Shown here: piece by piece, positions 59,099 to 64,000 of the stretch
Layout: each line of letters begins with the position of its first letter
How positions within the stretch are numbered: position 1 is the stretch's first letter
Program-made: the position numbers and the translations under genes
Source: Microbacterium indicum DSM 19969
GTDB lineage: Bacteria > Actinomycetota > Actinomycetes > Actinomycetales > Microbacteriaceae
Direction: 5' to 3'
DNA: 64,000 bases
Assembly: GCF_000422385.1 (NCBI RefSeq)
Contig: NZ_AULR01000008.1
Coordinates: 1-64,000 of the forward strand
The notes under the pieces: model-generated
Told to the model about the DNA's origin: nothing
Database searches by the model: none
What the model saw: only the letters and a program-made list of their open reading frames with translations

Positions 59099-59475
59099 TC
59101 ACCCTCGACGCGGGCGTGATCATCGCGCTCTTCGACGCCGACGACGCGCATCATGAGCGTGCCGTCGAACTCCTTCGGGCGCACATCGACGAGCCGTTCC
59201 AGGTGAGCGCCCTCAACCTCGCGGAAGCGCTCGTCGGGGCCACGCGGGCGGGGCGATCGGCGACGATGCTCGCGCGCCTCGAATCGCTCGAGGTCTCCGT
59301 CCGTCCGATCGGAGGGGATGCCGCGGAGCGCCTGGCCGAGATCCGTGCGCACACCGGCGGCAGGATGCCCGACTGCTGCGTTCTGCTCGCCGCGGAGGAG
59401 TCGGGCTCGCGTGTGGCGACCTTCGACGTCAAGCTCGCTTCCTCGGCGGAGAAGCTTGAGCTCGAGGTTCTGTAG
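59095..59475 (+). CDS. VapC-like PIN-domain ribonuclease toxin
   Basis: The 126-residue PIN protein has the four acidic residues Asp5, Glu44, Asp93 and Asp111 in the expected order. The GTG at 59095 overlaps the antitoxin stop; another in-frame GTG lies three codons upstream. VapC enzymes cleave tRNA or rRNA when freed. All catalytic positions are present, unlike the remnant at 34690-34824. Confidence 0.87.
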   Translation: MITLDAGVIIALFDADDAHHERAVELLRAHIDEPFQVSALNLAEALVGATRAGRSATMLARLESLEVSVRPIGGDAAERLAEIRAHTGGRMPDCCVLLAAEESGSRVATFDVKLASSAEKLELEVL

Positions 59476-59512
59476 GCGCAGCGCGGTCCGCGGCCGGCGG
59501 CCTCGTGGAGCC

Positions 59513-60289
59513 TTACGCGGCGAAGAGGTCCAGCGGCAGCTCGGCGGCCGGGCCCGCGGGGTTGACGACGAGGCCCGTCATGCCGTCCTCGCGCGCGGCC
59601 GCGATGATCTTCTCGAGGTCGGTTGGCTGGGCGGTCGCGCGCGGCTCCCAGGCCCACAGCTCTGCGGGGCTCGTGAAGACGCCGTGCAGCACGGATCCGT
59701 CGGGCTTCGTCGCCGACGCCAGGTGGAATCCGATCGTCTCGCCGTCGTCGCCGGACACGGGGATCCCGCCGACGTAGAGGACGGCCTCGCGGAGGATCCG
59801 CACGAACTCGTCGATCTGCACGCCGCCGTCGACGAGCGCGGCGGCGAGGCGGGCGGCGTCGGCGGGGGAGTCGCCGAAGGCGCGGGTGATCTCGGAGGAG
59901 TAGGCGACGTACGCGCCGGGCGTGCCGGCGTCGATCGCGATGCCGTCGTGGTTGTCGAGCGCCTGCTTCAGCGCGGCGGCCGCCGGCTGAGCGAGCGAGC
60001 GCGCGGCGGGGTTCTGCGCGTAGGCCTGGAGGAGCGCGTTGTCGGTGAAGGCGAGGAGCAGATCCCGATCCTCGTCGCCCATGATCGAGGTGACGACGAG
60101 CTTGTCGCCCTCCTGCATGGGGTTGTCGGCGTCGGCGAACTCGGACGCGCTGATGTCGAGCAGCAGCTCGCCCGCCATCGCGCGCCGCAGCACATCGCTG
60201 TGCGTCTGGGCGTCCTTCCGCTCGGCCCACACGGCGAGGGCCTCCTGGACGCGTTCGTTACGGACGGGCTTCGCCTGCTTCTCGGACAT
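59513..60289 (-). CDS. SseB-domain protein
   Basis: The 258-residue cytoplasmic protein matches the SseB family found across actinobacteria. Early segments are E-L-L-L-D-I-S and L-L-L-A-F-T-D-N-A-L-L-Q-A-Y; a G-I-A-I-D-A-G block follows in the middle. The C-terminal part carries D-G-M-T-G-L-V-V-N-P-A-G. The function is unknown. ATG 60289 is preferred because TACCGT ends 7 nt upstream. A GTG three codons earlier is the alternative. Confidence 0.8.
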   Translation of the reverse strand: MSEKQAKPVRNERVQEALAVWAERKDAQTHSDVLRRAMAGELLLDISASEFADADNPMQEGDKLVVTSIMGDEDRDLLLAFTDNALLQAYAQNPAARSLAQPAAAALKQALDNHDGIAIDAGTPGAYVAYSSEITRAFGDSPADAARLAAALVDGGVQIDEFVRILREAVLYVGGIPVSGDDGETIGFHLASATKPDGSVLHGVFTSPAELWAWEPRATAQPTDLEKIIAAAREDGMTGLVVNPAGPAAELPLDLFAA

Positions 60290-60313
60290 CGGATCCACGG
60301 TACGGGATGGGCC

Positions 60314-60388
60314 GAGACTCTGACGATCCGCCGAGCCCCTGGCGATGACGCCGGGATCGGCAAGGATCCGGCTGATCGTCAGAGTCTC
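60314..60388. terminator. 15-bp inverted repeat between HerA-like and SseB-like genes
   Basis: GAGACTCTGACGATC (60314-60328) is the perfect inverse of GATCGTCAGAGTCTC (60374-60388), with 45 nt between. It starts 20 bp after the HerA-like stop and ends next to the SseB-like promoter (TACCGT at 60302-60297). It may terminate one transcript and modulate the other. Confidence 0.5.
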
Positions 60389-60407
60389 AGGCGCCGGGGC
60401 GGGCGCG

Positions 60408-62177
60408 TCAGCGCCGCCGCCCGGTCCCGAAGAGGCCGCGGACCACGCCCGACACCACGGTGCGGGTGAGGGCGGATCCGAGCACCTGCTCGAGGGGCGA
60501 CTTCGGGGCGCGGGAGGAGGTCGTGCGCTTGCGCGGTTCGGAGCGGCGCTCCTCGGCGCGGATCGCCTTGAGCTGGCGCTCGTACTCCTTGTCGGCCTCG
60601 GCGCGGGACTTCGCGACCGCGGCGGCCTCCTCGGCGGCCCGCTCCTCCTCCTCGGCCTTGCTCAGCCGCGCGGTGAGGATCTCGTGGGCCGACTCGGGAT
60701 CCACGGGGTCTCCGTACGTCTGGAGAAGGGGAGACGCCGCGACGACCGAGGCGATCGTGCCGTCGGGGGCCGTCGTCATGAGGCCCTGCGGCGCCCGGAC
60801 CCGCGTCCACGCGACGGGGGTCGGCGCGCCCTTCTCGCTCATCACCGTGACGATCGCCTCGCCCGTGCCGAGCCCCAGCAGCACCTGCTCGAGGTCGTAG
60901 CCCGACTTCGGGTAGGTGCGGACCGTCGCCGAGAGCGCCTTCTGGTCGTCGGGCGTGAAGGCGCGCAGCGCGTGCTGGATCCGCGACCCGAGCTGCGCGA
61001 GCACGTCGCCCGGCACGTCCTTCGGGGTCTGCGTGATGAAGAACACCCCGACGCCCTTCGAGCGGATGAGCCGCACCGTCTGCACGATCGACGCGAGGAA
61101 GTCCTTCGACGCGTCCGTGAAGAGAAGGTGCGCCTCGTCGAAGAAGAACACGAGCTTCGGCTTGTCCTGGTCGCCGACCTCGGGCAGCACCTCGTACAGC
61201 TCGGCGAGCAGGTACATGAGGAATGTCGAGAACAGCGCGGGCTTCGACGCGACGCCGGGCAGTTCCAGGAGGCTCAGGACGCCGCGTCCGTCGGGGGCCG
61301 TGCGGATCAGGTCGGTCACGTCGAACTCGGGGACGCCGAAGAACTGCTCGGCGCCGTCGGCCGCGAAGGCCACGAGCTCGCGCAGGATCACGCCGGCCGT
61401 GGCCTTCGAGATCCCTCCGATGCCCTCGAGCTCGGGCTTGCCCTCGTCGCTCGTGAGGTAGGCGAGGACGGATCGCAGATCCTCGAGGTCGACGAGCGCG
61501 AGCCCGTTCCGGTCGGCGTAGTGGAAGACGAGCTGCAGGCTCGACTCCTGCGTGGCGTTGAGCCCCAGGACCTTGCTCAGCAGCAGCGGCCCGAACCCGC
61601 TGACCGACGCGCGGATCGGCACGCCGACTCCGGCGTTCGACGCGCGGTCGCCGCCGAGGGCGAAGAACTCGACGGCCGACGCCTTCGCCTGCCACTCCTG
61701 CCCGATCGCCGAGGTGCGCGCCGTGAGCTTCTCGCTCGCCTCGCCCGGAACCGCGACGCCCGAGAGGTCGCCCTTCATGTCGGCCGCGAAGACGGGGACG
61801 CCCTTGTCGGCGAGCTGCTCGGCGATGCCCTGCAGCGTGCGGGTCTTGCCGGTTCCCGTCGCGCCCGCGATCAGGCCGTGGCGGTTCATCATGCCGAGCG
61901 GGATCCGGATCTGCGCGTCGGCGACGGGGGATCCGTTGACGAGCGCCCCGACGTCGAGCGTCGACCCCTCGAAGGCGTAGCCGGCGCGGATCGCCTCGAC
62001 GCCCTCGGCCGGGAGCGGGCCGTCGCATGTCGCGGCCGGGGGAGCGGGCTCGGGAGCGGGAACCGGCTCCGGTTCCGCCGCGGCCTCGGCCGCCGCCTTC
62101 TCGGCCTCGGCGAGCGCGGCGGCCGCCTTCTCTGCCTCGGCGCGGAGGCGGGCCAATTCGGACTCAGACGCTGCCAT
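60408..62177 (-). CDS. HerA-like (DUF853) ATPase
   Basis: The 589-residue AAA-type ATPase has an Ala/Glu coiled N-terminus (about 1-45), Walker A G-A-T-G-T-G-K-T near residue 106 and Walker B F-F-F-D-E-A-H. A Q-T-P-K-D-V-P sensor segment and R-I-Q-H-A-L-R-A-F-T follow. A second charged coiled coil lies near the C-terminus before a Lys/Arg tail. HerA proteins translocate on DNA and work with NurA nuclease in archaea, but no nurA is adjacent. TACTGT ends 6 nt before ATG. It is divergent from jetA. Confidence 0.85.
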   Translation of the reverse strand: MAASESELARLRAEAEKAAAALAEAEKAAAEAAAEPEPVPAPEPAPPAATCDGPLPAEGVEAIRAGYAFEGSTLDVGALVNGSPVADAQIRIPLGMMNRHGLIAGATGTGKTRTLQGIAEQLADKGVPVFAADMKGDLSGVAVPGEASEKLTARTSAIGQEWQAKASAVEFFALGGDRASNAGVGVPIRASVSGFGPLLLSKVLGLNATQESSLQLVFHYADRNGLALVDLEDLRSVLAYLTSDEGKPELEGIGGISKATAGVILRELVAFAADGAEQFFGVPEFDVTDLIRTAPDGRGVLSLLELPGVASKPALFSTFLMYLLAELYEVLPEVGDQDKPKLVFFFDEAHLLFTDASKDFLASIVQTVRLIRSKGVGVFFITQTPKDVPGDVLAQLGSRIQHALRAFTPDDQKALSATVRTYPKSGYDLEQVLLGLGTGEAIVTVMSEKGAPTPVAWTRVRAPQGLMTTAPDGTIASVVAASPLLQTYGDPVDPESAHEILTARLSKAEEEERAAEEAAAVAKSRAEADKEYERQLKAIRAEERRSEPRKRTTSSRAPKSPLEQVLGSALTRTVVSGVVRGLFGTGRRR

Positions 62178-62228
62178 GCCTGAACAGTACCGAGAAGGTG
62201 CGACGTCGCGGTCGCGTAATCTCGACGG

Positions 62229-63674
62229 GTGACTCGAACCCGCGCGGAAGCCGCCTATCAGCGCGCGCTCGCGGCGTTCCGGACGCCGACCCTCGACCTG
62301 CTGCACGGCCGCCAGGCGCCGTTCGTCGTCGCCGCGCTCACGAGCATCTTCACCGCCGACCGCCCCGCCGTCGCGGTGAGCGACGCGCACGTCGAGGTCG
62401 ACGAGATCCTCGGCGAGCTGCGCGCCGCCGGCTACGACGACGACGATCGCGGCCTTCCGGCCGGCCAGGCGCGCGAGATCTGCCGCTACTGGGTGCGCGT
62501 CGGGTGGCTGATCCCGCAGATCGAGGACGACGTCGAGGTCTACCGCCTCTCCGCGCACGCGGTGGGCGCGCTCGAGATCACGGGCCGCACGGGCGGCCGC
62601 ACCCGCGTCTCGACGTCGCGCGTGCGCACGCTCCTCGACGCCGTCGACCGGCTCGCGGGCGACGCCGACCTGGATCCGGAGCGCCGCCTCGAGCGCCTCA
62701 CGGGCGAGAAGCGGCGCCTCGAGCAGGAGATCGCCCGCCTCGAGCAGGGCGAGCACGAGCCGCTCGACGACGAGGAGCTGCTCGAGGAGGCCGAGAACGT
62801 CCTCCACCTCGCGCGCGAGCTTCCGGCCGACTTCACGCGCGTCGCCGAGTCGATCAAGCAGATGCAGCGCGATGTCGTCGCCGACCTCCGCCGCGACGTG
62901 CGGCCGACGGGCGAGGTGCTGCGCGAGTACCTCGAGCGCGGTCAGCACATCATGCAGGCGACGCCCGAGGGCCGCGCCTTCGCGGGCGCCCTGCGCCTCA
63001 TCGGGGATCCCGACCGCATCGACGACCTCACGGGCGACCTCCACGCGCTGCTCGCGCAGCCCTTCTCGCGCCTGCTCGACCCCGCCCAGCGCGTCGAGCT
63101 CGACGCCATCGCGCGCCGCGTCGAGCAGGGCGTCGAGGACGTCCTCACGGCCCAGCGCCGCGCCTCGCACGTCATCACGCAGCAGGTGCGCACGCACGAT
63201 CCGGTTCGCGACCGGCAGGTCGACGACCTGCTCCGCGACGTCATGGCCGGCCTGCAGGCGTGGCAGGGCGACGGATCCGTGGATCCCCTCGGCAGCCTCC
63301 CGACGGTCGACGTCGGGCAGCTGCGCCAGACGCTCGGCGACATCCGCCCGCCCGGCGCGCCCGCGCCGCTGACCGAGGCCGACGACGTCGAGCTCATCGA
63401 CGGCGACACCCGCGCGTGGGGCGGCCCGCACTACGCCGAGCTCGAGGAGTACGTCCGGGGCCTCGGCGACTTCGATCTGGCAGAGGCGTTCGCGGGATCC
63501 CCGTCGCGCCGCCCCGTCGACCTCGTCGGCCTGCTCGAGATCACCCTGCGCGGCGACACGGAGGACGGCGGGGAGATCTCGTACGCCGAGGCCCTCCGGC
63601 CCGACGGCACGACGAGGAGATTCGCGTTCGGGGCCGTCTCCGCGCGCGCGAAGAAGGAGCAGACCGATGACTGA
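62229..63674 (+). CDS. jetA: Wadjet JetA (DUF3375, MksF/kleisin-like)
   Basis: The 481-residue protein matches DUF3375, the kleisin-type subunit of Wadjet/MksBEF SMC complexes. An N-terminal winged-helix-like part has [17 protein letters not shown] helices and W-L-I-P-Q. A coiled coil (about 150-200) and a long helical middle follow, then an acidic C-terminal region with G-D-F-D-L-A-E-A-F. With JetB, JetC and JetD it recognises and cleaves circular plasmid DNA. TAATCT ends 6 nt before GTG 62229. JetB overlaps by 8 nt. Confidence 0.85.
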   Translation: MTRTRAEAAYQRALAAFRTPTLDLLHGRQAPFVVAALTSIFTADRPAVAVSDAHVEVDEILGELRAAGYDDDDRGLPAGQAREICRYWVRVGWLIPQIEDDVEVYRLSAHAVGALEITGRTGGRTRVSTSRVRTLLDAVDRLAGDADLDPERRLERLTGEKRRLEQEIARLEQGEHEPLDDEELLEEAENVLHLARELPADFTRVAESIKQMQRDVVADLRRDVRPTGEVLREYLERGQHIMQATPEGRAFAGALRLIGDPDRIDDLTGDLHALLAQPFSRLLDPAQRVELDAIARRVEQGVEDVLTAQRRASHVITQQVRTHDPVRDRQVDDLLRDVMAGLQAWQGDGSVDPLGSLPTVDVGQLRQTLGDIRPPGAPAPLTEADDVELIDGDTRAWGGPHYAELEEYVRGLGDFDLAEAFAGSPSRRPVDLVGLLEITLRGDTEDGGEISYAEALRPDGTTRRFAFGAVSARAKKEQTDD

Positions 63675-64000
63675 CGCACCGTTCATCGACCCCGTCGCGA
63701 TGGAGGAGGACCCCGACGAGCTGTTCGCCGGGGACCGCGGCGTCCTCGACGCCGACGTGCGCCGCGTCCTCGTGCACGTGCTCCAGCGCCGCTTCCTCTC
63801 GGCCGAGCGCAACCGCGCCGAGTGGACGACGCTCCTCGACAACCAGGCCCTCGTCGAGTCGCGCCTCAACGACCTGTTCGTGCGCCTCGTCGTCGACCAC
63901 GACCGCGGCTTCGCCTACAAGCAGCAGGTGCGCGGCGACGAGATCGACGTTCCGATCCTCCTGCGCGACCAGGCGTACAGCCGCACCGAGACCCTCGTGC
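63667..64000 (+). CDS. jetB: Wadjet JetB (DUF4194, MksE-like), partial at window edge
   Basis: The open frame of 111 residues is cut by the window end. It starts M-T-D-A-P and contains [14 protein letters not shown] and [13 protein letters not shown] basic/aromatic Y-K-Q-Q-V segment and [13 protein letters not shown] follow, all typical of DUF4194/MksE winged-helix proteins that bind the kleisin. It overlaps jetA by 8 nt. jetC (SMC-like ATPase) and jetD (toprim nuclease) are expected next. Confidence 0.85.
   Translation, partial: MTDAPFIDPVAMEEDPDELFAGDRGVLDADVRRVLVHVLQRRFLSAERNRAEWTTLLDNQALVESRLNDLFVRLVVDHDRGFAYKQQVRGDEIDVPILLRDQAYSRTETLV

Noticed and set aside
60408..63869. 1153-codon reverse frame fusing the HerA-like protein to an antisense extension over jetA/jetB
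   Set aside because: The HerA-like domain begins at ATG 62177 with its own -10. Everything upstream is antisense to DUF3375/DUF4194 genes.
1..64000. CRISPR arrays, prophage modules, replication origin
   Set aside because: No regularly spaced repeats, cas genes, phage structural genes or DnaA-box clusters were seen.

Overview
The window looks like chromosome from a high-GC actinobacterium, most likely family Microbacteriaceae (Microbacterium or a close relative). The reasons are roughly 70% G+C, a GapB-type glyceraldehyde-3-phosphate dehydrogenase, CoaBC, ROK-regulated sugar modules, DtxR-type iron boxes, MtrA-like direct repeats and a large number of apparently leaderless genes. In about two dozen genes a TANNNT-like -10 hexamer sits only 6-7 nt before the start codon. 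No rRNA and no CRISPR array is visible. There is one tRNA, tRNA-Arg(ACG). The genus call is an inference from protein resemblance, not a database search.

Layout. 1-480: 3' end of an IS5-type transposase, then two hairpins, one with a perfect 31-bp stem. 483-3548: ParA/MinD-like ATPase and GapB. 3556-8548: GntR regulator with an SH3-like partner, then an iron-box-controlled haem/iron ABC transporter (HmuTUV-like) ending in a Fes-like esterase. 8562-12295: flavoprotein reductase, cupin-type XRE regulator, TetR with a quinone-oxidoreductase-like gene, and a hypothetical protein. 12384-20077: tRNA-Arg, TetR, two exporter-fold ABC half-transporters (IrtAB/YbtPQ-like), an ECF module (MptD-type S component, EcfT, double-ATPase EcfA) and MarR. 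20339-36820: a mixed metabolic region with GH35 beta-galactosidase, a frameshifted PPK2, aldo/keto reductase, nitronate monooxygenase, SDR, CorA, lytic transglycosylase, two zinc-type dehydrogenases and several regulators. It also holds a degraded patch (34389-35520) and three copies of a small palindromic repeat. 36914-54027: CoaBC followed by three neighbouring carbohydrate modules. These are a CUT2 ABC system with Gfo/Idh/MocA and TIM-barrel partners and a ROK regulator; manD with a ROK regulator and a LacI-like protein lacking a DNA-binding domain; and a CUT1 ABC system with its own TIM-barrel/Gfo pair. 54082-60289: siderophore-interacting reductase under an iron box, a secreted cell-wall hydrolase-like protein behind an MtrA-like box, a base-excision glycosylase, a winged-helix regulator preceded by a 32-codon leaderless ORF, GNAT, VapBC and an SseB-like protein. 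60408-64000: HerA-like ATPase, then the start of a Wadjet/MksBEF-type anti-plasmid operon (JetA complete, JetB cut by the window edge).

Two themes tie the genes together. Iron: the HmuTUV/Fes operon and the siderophore-interacting reductase both carry DtxR-like boxes, and the IrtAB-like plus ECF cluster looks like a metallophore or haem importer. Carbohydrates: GH35 plus three ABC/oxidoreductase/isomerase modules suggest use of plant- or host-derived oligosaccharides, each module under a ROK- or LacI-type regulator. Traces of decay and transfer are concentrated at the IS remnant, the PPK2 locus, 34.4-35.5 kb and the tRNA-Arg/TetR junction. The Wadjet genes at the right edge are the clearest defence system.
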